Shown: one piece after another, positions 23,401 through 35,400 of the stretch
Numbering within the stretch: the first letter of the stretch is position 1
Layout of the letters: every line of letters begins with the position of its first letter
Origin: Nemopilema nomurai
Taxonomy: Eukaryota; Cnidaria; Scyphozoa; Rhizostomeae; Rhizostomatidae
Direction: 5' to 3'
Assembly (NCBI GenBank): GCA_003864495.1
Contig: ML133439.1
Span: 205,500-269,499 of the forward strand
Length of the DNA stretch: 64,000 nt
Position numbers and translations under genes: made by a program
The notes under the pieces: generated by a model
Databases searched by the model: none
What the model saw: the letters and a program-made list of their open reading frames with translations, nothing else
What the model was told of the DNA's origin: nothing

Positions 23401-26400
23401 GATAACCAAGTGGAGATGTTACAAAGACAACTAGATGAAATTTGCGTTTAAAAGATGTTCATCGTTTCAAATTATTCGAAAACAAAGCACATGACCTGTG
23501 TTCTATACTAATCTATTGTTGTGTTTTAAAACTGAAGACATGCTAGACGCGATTTAAGTGGAGAATTAACATAATTTCTTCTAAAGTGCACTCAAAAATG
23601 GCTCATCAGTTTAATGCTAAAGAAACATTTTTTAGACAGCTACTTAAAGAATGTTATAAAATGCCTTAGGTCATCATATAAACAGATCGGAAATCAACTG
23701 ACTTTTTCTGTTTTTGAGCCTGAAGATGCTGTTGTTGAGGAAATCTTGACTGTACTTGCAGTGAGTGAGTTGATGATGTGTCCTACGATCAAGCTGGTTA
23801 TGACGATGCCCATGAGTGTCCAAGCAACTGCAAATATCCTTCCTAAAATTGTTTTAGGGCAATGTCTCCATAACTAGGAAAGGAGACAAACATTCATTAA
23901 AAATGACTTCCAAATTATCATATAGGGTGGCAGTGCAATTCACTTTTGTAGTATGTATAACTGATCAATCGTGTTTCATGCAAATACTAATCTTGTTTCA
24001 TAGATACAAGCGTACAGAGTTCAGTCTTCTCGATTCAGTGCACAAACAGACAAATTTCAAACAAATTCTAGACAAAATCCTGCAAGGGAGTCAAGTCGGG
24101 TGATTGGCAGCCAGTCTTCAGAAGGGCGATGTCATTACTGATTGGTTGATTGACTGATTGGATGATTGATTGACTGATTGACTGTTATGTAATGACTGAC
24201 TATTCGATTGACTGATTTGTTGATTGGTTGATATGAGAAGGAATTCAATGAATGATCTCATTGCACCTGTTGTGGTCCAAAGCAAGTCACCAGCAATTTG
24301 CAGGTAAAAACGCAGGCCTTCAGAAGAAATTGCCACTCGAATACGGTTTATAGACAGTGTGAGGGTAATGATGGGAAAAATATGAAAGCGTCACTAGCAT
24401 CAAATTTGGGCTCTATCTGCTTTGAGATCAGATATTTGAAAATGATAGCATCTCGATCAAATATTAAAAATAGTCAATACCAATTTTGGGCCTGTTTTTG
24501 AGGGCGTCAATCAAGAGATGCGTGGTAAGCAGAGTATATAATCAGTGATAACCACGTTCTGGGATTTCTTAATCTTGACTCTTGGATACTTATTTGCATC
24601 TTTATCATCAATGCAGAGAAAACTGATTAATTTCATGACATATTACTAACCCTGCTGTTGTCATAGTGATGAAAGCAAGCCAAATGCCACTGCCGGTACC
24701 ACGGAAGAAGTCATCGGGAAATCGTCGCCCCTTTCCTGTAAAAGAACATTTTCCGAGTTTGTAACAAAAATTGCTTCTTGGCCACCCTGATATCATCTTC
24801 AAAGTTTCTTTCCAAACACATGACTCCTGACAAACAACTGTCAATCATTCTAGAAACTGACGATGTTCCAAAAAGAATAAGTCCTAAAATTCTGAAGGAA
24901 CACTTGAAATCAAATCAAAGCATGGAATCTGATAGGTAGCAAGTTTCGCTAAAATTGGACCTTCTTTCTTTGGAACATTTTGATATCAAAATGAATACAC
25001 ATTAAATATTGAGCACCAAGTTAGATTAAAGAAATGGTCCTTTGAATGAAATAATCTCTGGTACGTTGGATCTTTGACTGAATAGATAATTGCACAGTGT
25101 TTTGAGCTTTGCTGACCTCTATAGGGTGAATAGAAAATGTGCAGAAACATAAAAAGTTATTCCTCTCGTTTTTATCAACAAAATCATACAATGTCAGTGA
25201 AAATCATTCTATGTCTTTACTTAACGGCTATAGCAATCTATTTTAATGCTATAAAAATTCTTTGGTCAGCTAAGTGTCTTTTCTTTTTTATGCGTTGTGA
25301 ACTTATTTGATAAGGCATTACCTACTAATCCCCTTCCCCCAAAAAGACAATATTGGTAATCCGTAAATCTTGAAAAATTGTTGGGCTAGAAAATTAATCT
25401 TCGTTCTGCTGCATGACAGCATTATTTAAAGGGATGGAGGGCGGATGGATGAATGTGAGTGGAAGATTGGGCACGGAGCTGCACCCTGCGAAGTTCGTGT
25501 TTTTGATAAGAGCGGACAACAATTACGTACTTGTTAGCAGATTCCATTGGATCAGCGACAAATACCAATGAAAAGAGAATCATCACATCTTAATAAATAA
25601 TAGAGATTCAGAAGCACTATTGGCCCTTACTGATTAGTATTATAAAAACAAGGAAGCTTACCAGAAACCAGAAGACGAAACCAGCAACTATCATAGACAG
25701 GACCATGACCAAAAGCACTGTATACAACCCTAGAAGGGAGTCGACTACTTTGGCTGCTCCTTCGTTGCCGACTTCGGCTAGCGATGGCCTGCGCTTGAAG
25801 AACACCATGCCGGCTGAAGGGATAAATGGGACGTAATCGTACAGTCGCGTCACTTTCGGTCCATTCAACGTTTTCTCGAAATACAGGCAGGGATATGTGC
25901 GTGCCAATGAAAGCTGCGTCTTGCAATGAGCTTTTCTGCAGCTTCATCGCTTCGCTGTTTGAAGCATCGTGCGTCCAGTCCACGCTGCTCGGGCCTTGTC
26001 CGAAAGTACAGTTACCGCAGCACTCACTAACGGCCATGTCCACATACTTTGGGACGATTCCGGATATTGAAGTGTTGCTGTCAACAATTGGTGGAAGTTT
26101 CAACCAAGCCGAGTTTAAAAGTTTTGGGCAGCGGCATGTCTCTGTGCAGAATTTCAAAAAGCGGACATTTATTTATAGGCTAATTGTTATGCAAAAAGCA
26201 GACAATTCTGAAAAGAAAATCATATCCATTAGAATGAAATCAACAAAGAATTCAGTCATGAACAAATGTGAGAAAATTACAAGAACTCATTTTTGTTGAA
26301 TTAGTTGTGTGCTTATTCAAAAACAATTTGCAGAAAAAACGCAATTTCTTAAATTGTACCTCAAGCTTCATAACTAACACGTGAGGGCTATCATAGCTAA

Positions 26401-29400
26401 GCTGCTGAATCACCTGATTCTTTCTCTGAGCAAGTCAGAAGTGCTAAAGGGCAAGGAGGAGGGCAAGAATGCTAAGTACTGGGTTGTAACTAGATTGGAT
26501 CAACTGATCAAACTTTATTAAGGAAAAGCCTTTGTATTATTCTAGACAACATCAACTGCTGTAAATTCTGTTCTTTTTGAAGGTTTACAACGAAAAATAG
26601 CAAGGTCTACATCAAGAACATCTTATAACATTTTTGCACTAGTTAGAAATAGACCACTAATGGTTAGTCAATAATTTAAATCTAAATATTTTGGCAATTT
26701 CTTTGTGAATATAGAAATGGAGATTGGTTAACCTCCTTTCCTATGATTTGATGGGACTCCGAGTCCTCCTTCAGTGAAGGCTGATATCATGACACCGTAC
26801 GTTGTGAAGGGCACGAGGCCCTGGATTTCTAGGCTTCTATTAGGCTCCAGGACTCGATGTGAGAGATCTTGCCTTGGAACACTGGTACATCATTCTGCTC
26901 TATGGGCCAGAAGTGGACGCGATGACCGAGTACTTCCCCTCTTGCTACAACATGACTTAAGTTGCCCCATTTCAGGGAGATCGCATGAAACCCGTAGTTG
27001 TCGTAAACTTCGAAGCTTGGTGCCGCAAGTGGAGCTACAATAAGATTTCTCATTTGCTTGAATGAAGTTTACTGAAATCAGTGATCACATAGGCAGTTTT
27101 GACCTGTTGGAGGTAGCTGTACAGTTAACAGGATACTTTCATAAGTGACTTGTTTTCTTCTAAAGGTCAAGATTAATTTCTAGGTTTATGAATTAATAAG
27201 ATTTGTATTATAGATTTATAGACAAAATTATAATGCTAAGTTGACTAAAAATTGGTGCAATCTCTCGACTTTCCCCTGAAAGCATCAACGGATGGAAATA
27301 AAAGCAACTTTTAGTAATAATGAGTCGAAAATAAGGTCCTATGGTGCAAATTAGACTATTCGGAGCTTCCAATAACTTTAACAGATTGGAAGAGAAGCTA
27401 TATATTATACGCTTATATAGTAGGCCATTATACAACGTATTGGTTAAGTACGAGCTTAAAAAAGCATATTTTTTTGATCTGTTAGATCTGTATCAAATTC
27501 ACTACGCAATTTTAAGTAAAACGTTTGTAAATTTGAGAATAGTTTCTTATTTCCGAACCTTCTTGTTTGCAAGTTCCATTTATGGAGAAGGTTGGTCCAA
27601 GGCCTTGTGACGTCAGTGCACCGACCCGAATTTGGTACCAGCTGTATTCTTTGAGATCCTCGATTTCTGTCTGAAATGTCGATGCGTTGGACCAACAATG
27701 AATAGGAAAAAGCATGAGCATAACAAAGATAAAAAAGGTATGATACTATTGTGAACGATTGTACGGCATATGTAATTACAAAGAATGATATGAAATTAGT
27801 AATTGAATTAAAAAAATTTGGTAAAACATAGTAGCATCAAAAATACTGAAATAATACTGAATAGCATCATACATTTTATAATGTGAATGATATAGGAATA
27901 GTGTAGCTTAATAATCGAAAAAGATTTGAGCAAGGCATTGTAATACAAAGTTTTGTAAAATTCATAAAGAATTAAAAACAAATATGTGATTATGAAAATA
28001 TATGATACGTGGCATTGTAGCGAAAGATGTTTTTATATGAATAAACATGTTTGAACATGAAGACATTATTTTATATTTCGAAACGGCTCTTATAAACGCA
28101 AAAATGTCTGCCAATAGCCATCCACTCTCTGCCAAAAGTTTTGAAACACTTGCTGTAATTTGCGCATCGTGCAATGTGCCTAATCCTCTCGCCCCACAAA
28201 AATTTTTCACAAAAGTGAATAATCCTTAAAAGATAAATGAAGATTATCTATATAACTATGGCGTTACCTAACGATGCAACATTGCTTGAGGAGGACAGGG
28301 GCTGCAGCCACCAAGCAGACAAATAAATAAAACGGGGATGAAAATAACAAAAGCCTCACGGTGTTCCAACTATTCTTGAAAGACATTGTCCCTTGCTCTT
28401 GAAAAAGCTTGTATAATTTCTTATGATAAGAGAATTTTCCAGGGAACATATTACTTCACTTAGAGCAAATCAGTTTCAACTTTGCAGCAACCACACCTTG
28501 CTTTCTAACCTTGTGTGACCCGCAAAACATGAAGCATAAGACAAACAACTTGCTTACCCTGATGTTCTTTGACTTCTGTGAGGTTACCCCCTAAGACGCT
28601 GAACATTTCCAGTGGCTTCTCTGTATTTGCATTTCAAAAAACATTAAGATTTGGAAAGCACCAATTTTACACACGCCGATGCCAGACTAAATGCTAATCT
28701 AATCATGGCATAAATGTAACTAAAATGCAGACATCGATAAAGAATCCAGCCATTCATAAAACAACGCACAAAGATTGTTTGTTACACACCAAGCCAATAG
28801 AATTCAAATGTTTAGAAGGACCTATGGTAAACATAAGAAGAAATGCAGCAAATATCATTGAGAAAAACTGTCTTTACGAGTTGCGAATTGTATTAGGGTG
28901 ACTTACATTATGCTAGTTCATTCTCGCATCGTGTCTTTGTAGTTGGTAAATAGAGTCTAGCTTAAGCATATGGAGATATCAAGATATGATAATCCTCTAG
29001 CAAAAAAGCATGAGCAGCAACAGCAACATTACTAAAATAACGTCACAATAGCGCACATGCGAGAAACAAAGAAGAAAAGCCTTAGACCTGATATTTATTT
29101 AAGTATTTAAACCTGATAACATAGAATGCATCTAATAAAAACGTACAAGATATTAGCCGAGGTTTGAAAAGAATTCATTGAATAGAAGATTATGAAAACA
29201 ATGATTATTCTGAAACATATTTTTTCCAAGTGATTCATAATCATTATACCTTTATTATAAAAATTGCAATGGAAACAAATATTAATGATTATTGACTAAA
29301 TTCAGTCATACGAATCCTTTGCCACAGATAGTCCATTGTAATCACATTTAATGAAAATACAGATGAAACTGATAAACACAATCATTTGAATTTAAAGCAA

Positions 29401-32400
29401 ATCAACTTCTGAAAATTTTAAATACAGATAATGCAAAAATATTATTGATGTGCACATTCAATAAATTAATCAAGTGTATCTTTGTTATTGTTCGTTATAA
29501 CGTGAGTCAAAACAAAAACGAAACTTATATGTCAGACAACCTCAGAAGCTCTCTCGCTCACTTGAGATATGCTTTGTATTTCTATCATAGCACCAACTGG
29601 CGATAAACATGCGCTTCAACCGAAATCGATAACGTACTCTTGTCGTAATAACAGTTAAATTTACAGTACAAGCTCAAATATACCAAGTGATGTTAAATTC
29701 CCATAAAAGATTTACATGAAATATATGCTAAGATCAAGCACAATGTACTGATACATGACAAATACATGTTTTAAAAGCTAGCACATATTGTTAGACACAT
29801 ATTCTGGAGAGTCTTTTGAATCTACTTATCAAAGCAAAAAATCGTGAAAAGCTTTAATATCAGTGTTGATACTATGGTACTTTGCTTCAAGTGTTTTGGA
29901 TAACATCATATTGCTTGCTGATTCTCTTCATGCCAACGTTTGAAATTCTAGCAAACTTCGTAGTATTGAGATCCTTCACTTGAAACGAAGTCATTGGGAA
30001 ACGTCTTCATGTTGTTTTTGCTGATTTCACAAACGAGCGATGCGCTTTCAGTTGTCTTTATGTTAATAGAAGCACATTTACACCCACTGCCTTTGAGGGA
30101 GCATTGCCTGCAAATTTGGAAGCAATCCTCGACGGAGCGGACGGCAGCCCTCTTTGACACGTGCCGCAACAACGCCTTGTTTCTGAATTTCATATTGGTT
30201 ACAAAAGCTGTAGGGGTCTCCAAAGTAAAACTGTTTGCTAGGAACAAAACAGATAGTTTGAAAATAATCAGATAATTGTGAGTAATCTTCAGTACGAAGT
30301 TCGAAAATTGTTCCCACATAAAAATTAGCTTTCACAATACCAATATTTGGATATTGGCCCATCGCACACTAGAAACAATATTATCATCATGTTTATTTCT
30401 TATTAATATATTTTCTTCCAATGTGCAAAAAAATTTCACATCTAAAGAAATTGGTTACAAGATAGCATTTTTGTAATTCAGCTTCTTTCTGGTACACCCA
30501 TTTAATGCAATATTGCACCTTAACACACATTTAATGTTGCTCTTTCTAAAAAAGAAAAGCGCAGAATATGTTCTTCAAACCATATACGAAAACGATTATT
30601 CACAACACTGAGATCGTTTTCTGGAAGCTTAGAAGAGATCCATTCTCCGTCCACAACCTCCTGTTATCGTAAATAGAATGTAAATCATAATTAAGACAGG
30701 AATTGATGCCACAAATATTTTCTCCAAGACTCTAAATTTAAATTCAAAATGCATTTCAACAGGATTTCAGATATAAGTGAAGATTTTTTCTACCATCTTC
30801 ATATGCTTTGTATCTATCTTGTTAATGTTTTATATACTACGAAGTTCATCAAATATCTATCTTACATGAGAAATCTAAAATATCGAAAGATGGTTCGCAA
30901 TTCACCGTAGAATAATCGAAAAAGGTACTATATTATGAATTCATTAAAAAAGAAGAGAACCCCAGTGTAATATACCCTTCAATTTGCTGCAATTTGCAAC
31001 CGAATTCTATCGAATATCGATGTGAAATGCAACTAAGAATTTCATAGCATGTCCTTTGTATTCTGTTCTACGAGAACAGCCTCTTTAAGCCTAATTGCAG
31101 GGGACCTTGGTCGATATATTGTTCAAGCCCCATCCATCTAAATCATTTCCAATGCTGCTCACTTTTCTTCAAAGCCAGTCACCTTTTGTCGATCCTTAAA
31201 GGCCCATATCAATGACGGATCACGGTTTGGGCCACATTCGAAGGAGTTACCTTGGTCTTAAATGCACTTGTACCAATACTTCGAAATGTCAATTTTTTCT
31301 GATGAAATCATTACCGTATGCATCTGTCCTTATGTAAACAGCTTCACTGAATGGTCCTGTTCCGTGATTTGTTACTCCCGCAACTTTCACCGCGTATAAG
31401 GTGTAGTACTGTAGGTCACCTATCTCAACTCTGAAGTCTGACGAACTCACATTGGTGGATTTCCAGTCCTCGCCAGAGTCCTTCTTTCTGTATGTTATTT
31501 TGTATTGGCTGATGATTCCGTTGCGACCCTGTGCTGGAATGGCACCCCACGTGGCGTAAATCTTAGTTGCACTCACGAACCCGCCTCCTACTCCAGTCGG
31601 CGCCTCCGAAGGAACTGTAAAATGTTTAAGCGAATAATGAATATTTTTGCATTTCTGATCAAGGCAAACTTGGACAGTCAGTTTTCGAATTTATGTTCAG
31701 ATTGATGGACAGCAGAAATCGGGGAAACCGATAATTTTTCACAATTAGACCTAACTGGACAATGCTGAACTAACGATTTTCGTTGCATATTTAAGCAGAA
31801 CTAACGATTAGCTGCATAGTTAGAGGAGGCAAGAGTGAAAATTTAATAAATTTAGCGGAAATTGCAACAAAGCACAAATAACCTTATTTTGCATTCAGGC
31901 AGTGGATAATGAAATAAGTAAAAATTGCAGTGGAAAAATGCGAAGTAAGTTGAAGTTAAAATTTTATCAATAGGTCCCTACCATCTCCAATTGTTCGCTC
32001 GGTGATAGTGGCAGAAAAGATTCCAACTCCTTTTCCAGTGACACCAGCAACACTCATGTCATACTCGATATATTTGTCGAGCCCTGAAAGCAACGTAGCC
32101 TGGCTCGTCGAGTGTGACGTCTTTGGATCGTCGCTTTTGTCCTTTCGTTGGTACTTGACTTCATATGACACAATAACGCCATTCTGCAATGAAGGTTGGA
32201 TGTCCGACCATTCAAACCTAATTGAGGTGGAGTTCACTGCGGTAGCTACCAAATTTCTTGGTGGCCCACCTGGTCCTGAAGACAAAAAACATTGTCACTT
32301 TGATTCTGTAATTGGCGAGATTTCAATGTACCTTGAATCAACATGTAAAAATAGCAAAAGCATGAATCTATTTTCTTTTCAAGTATTTCCAATCCCTCCT

Positions 32401-35400
32401 CAAATGGTATAGTTAACAGGTTTACCAAGGTAAAGGTGATTGCAATGTGAGATGGGCAGCGTTTGGGACCAAATTCTCTATTCCAGTACCGGTCTCCTTG
32501 CAAAAGCAAGTGCTGCTATTGGCCTTCAGTCTCCTTGTGGCAAATATGAATTATAGGCCAGTTTAAACTCAGGAGGCAAGAGGATAACGGTTTTGGAGGA
32601 AGGAGGATAAGGTCTTACAGCTAGAGAACCTTGACCGCAATATGAGCACTAGCAGGTGAAATGGGGGCTGTAAATATTCTTTTGCTCGAATTGGGAGGAA
32701 ATAATTTCCGTTGGTGCTTACTGTCTTCATCAGTTCTGAGACTCAGGACTGCACTCTTCACACCCTCTCCAACTGAGGTCTCTGCTGATAATTTGACATC
32801 ATAAAGCGTCCAATAGGCCAAACCAGTTCTTTCATAAAACTTGTCAGTTGTAGAGACTGGACTTTGCCAACTCCCGGTCGAAGTCTTGATGTAAACCTTG
32901 TATCCAGTAATAATGCCGTTGCGATGCTCCTCCGGCACGTCTGCCCATTCAAACTTCAAGCTGGTGGAGCTGGTGTTGTAGCCGGTGATGTTGGACGGAG
33001 GAGAGCTGGGAGCTGACAGATGAAAGGTGACAAGTGACAGTTAATAGAAACACGAATGGCTTAACGATGAGTGGACGATTAAAGAGCAATGCTGAAGGGT
33101 AATAGAAATCGAGAAAATTGGTTGTTTCAAAGGAAATAGCCCACCACGAGGTGAAAATGCATCACTAGATTCTTTATCACAAAATACTGCGAATGAAATG
33201 TAACTCAAAATAAGGTCCTTGCCTACAATGGTGAGAAAAAAAAGCCAAAATGAGTAATAGATTCAACCAAAGATGTAGCTGAACGATGCCGATTGCATCT
33301 TCTAAGTTACATCAACATCGAATTATTTATGCCTTTTTATATTTTTCAGCATTAATTAAGCATAAGATAAGCCCATAGGGCTTAGTGTGCCCATCAGCAT
33401 GTAGCTGCCCCTCACCTAACTGAGAAGCTTTACGGTTCGTAAACACGCTGAACTCTATAATCATAACAAAATGTTCCTTGTTCCTGGGAAGTCTCTCAGT
33501 CAGGCTTGGATCTACACACATCCCATGACAATAAGCAAGTGCAAAATGTCTGAGCTAAAAGGACACAATACAAAAGATGCAAGTGAAAGAACATTCTTGA
33601 CACGTACTATCTTCAGCAGTCCTTCTTTCGATGACAGGGCTATACACTCCAACACCCTTTGAAGTGCTTGCAGCAACGTGAAGCTCGTAAATTGCGTACT
33701 TTTGTAACGACCCAATTGTTCGATAGCGGGATGTCCCAGTGTCATACAACCACGTAGAAGCCTCTTTAACCTTGTACTTAACCGTATAGCCAGTTATGAC
33801 TCCGTTTCTTTTTGCACTGGAAGGGAGAGGTCCAAAGGACACTTGAATTGATGTTGACGATGTTGTTGTTGCTGTGAAACTTGGTGGATAGTCTTCAGGC
33901 ACTGGAAGCAAATTTAGGTCAATTAGCTTTCAAATTATTGATTGATTGCTTAATTGATTGATTGATTAATTATTCATTATCAATTGAAAGCTTTTGCATT
34001 TCTCCATCCCTTAAAGTGTAAAAGATCTACCTTTTTACCTATAAATTGTTATTGTCATTATTCTGTGATTTATTCTTGACCTTACCATGAAGTTAATGAG
34101 ATGCTATAAGGGTATGGCTCTTTTCATACTGGGTACTAGTCCCCTCAAACGCTTCAACGCTGATGTGGCCTAGTCAACAACGCCATTTTTGCAAAGCGGC
34201 AGCCTTAAATGCAAATTACTGCTGGTTGAATTTTCATGACAGATTAATTTAGAGGTGGCAATAACAGTCATCAGTCTAAAAGAAAACTTGTATCTCTCAA
34301 GGAAGACGTTGCATATCAACAAATAAACGCAAAGGCCCTTTGACAATGTGCCTGCGGATAACAGCCGTTGAATTTTTATTGCATTTCTGGGCCACTTGTG
34401 CAAAATAATTAGTCGATGCAACAATTCAATGTATAAAGCTTACAAAAAACTTTAAGCGAGGCCTTATAATGCAAACAGTATTCCTAGAAAAATTGGCTGC
34501 TCTAAGGGTTTCTTTCAACTGGGTTTCAAATAACTAGACAAGTGAAGTGATCAAAGTGTACCATAAGCAATGGAAAGAAGAGAATCTTACTGTAAAGGAT
34601 TGAGCAAACACTTTTGATGGCTGTACATACATACAGACCATTGGGCAAAATAGTATATACATACACACGCATACTTTTCTTCTAATAGTGGGACAAGGCA
34701 GCCAATCACCAGCTATGTCACAGCTATGTTCCACAGTGGGCCTCGATATGAAAGGGAGACAAAATAGAATTTCTCCTCCAGTGGGACTTACCGTCTTCAT
34801 CAGTGCGTATTGTCGTTTTTGCCGATATGATGTTGTGCTCAATCGTGGATTGCACGAATCCATAATAGTGAGCATAAAAGCTGTATTCGGTGTATTTCTT
34901 GAGACCAGTAAATGTCTTTTTGATTGGCAGTGAGCCAGTGAAGGCCACCGTGACCTTTGATGACGAATTCAAAGTTTCATGGTACACTATTTCAAAGGCA
35001 TTTGAAGCAGTCCACTGATCGGCAGGTGGAACTGTTGGGTTAGCAAGAAGCTCTGCTGACAGTGCACTCGAGTTTTCCATTGACAGTATAGGCACAGGGA
35101 TGTATAGATAGGTATGCTCTGGCGAAATTAAGAGAAGAATGTATTAGGTGTCCCTTACTCGCAAGATACTAGCAGCGTCTAACTACAGTTAATTCGTTCT
35201 ATAAAGAAAATATTTCACAGTCTGAAGGGTTTGGGCACAATCAAATTTGAGGGATCACCTTCGAGAACAGGTAAGTGAATTTCATTCTGATCAATAGCAC
35301 TGATAGAAAGAGGCCGATATTTCCACTACATCATTTCTGTTTCCTTTCTGATTATTAGGCATAGCGAGCTTTTTAACTGTTGAAGACAACACATGTGTTG

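Larger units (their letters stand above)
28035..31052. other. Unit B-specific ~3 kb insert replacing exon 11 region
   Basis: No match to units A or C between the intron-11 homology ending near 28030 and intron-10 homology resuming near 31053. Units A and C have about 0.85 kb here, including exon 11. Within the insert are an apple-domain terminal exon, one candidate 63-nt exon and a short segment (about 28758-28805) resembling the unit spacer at 60936-60985. No terminal inverted repeats or target duplication were evident by eye. Confidence 0.75.

Noticed and set aside
28264..28449. Minus-strand frame with hydrophobic segment in the insert
   Set aside because: No domain, no partner exon in phase, and downstream of the apple-domain stop.
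30522..30664. Open minus-strand stretch in the insert after an AG acceptor (EVVDGEWISSKLPEND)
   Set aside because: The frame that is open does not match a phase-1 entry from exon 10 and no convincing donor follows; too weak to call.
28035..31052. Insert as a classical transposon
   Set aside because: No terminal inverted repeats, target-site duplication or transposase/reverse-transcriptase frame visible by eye.
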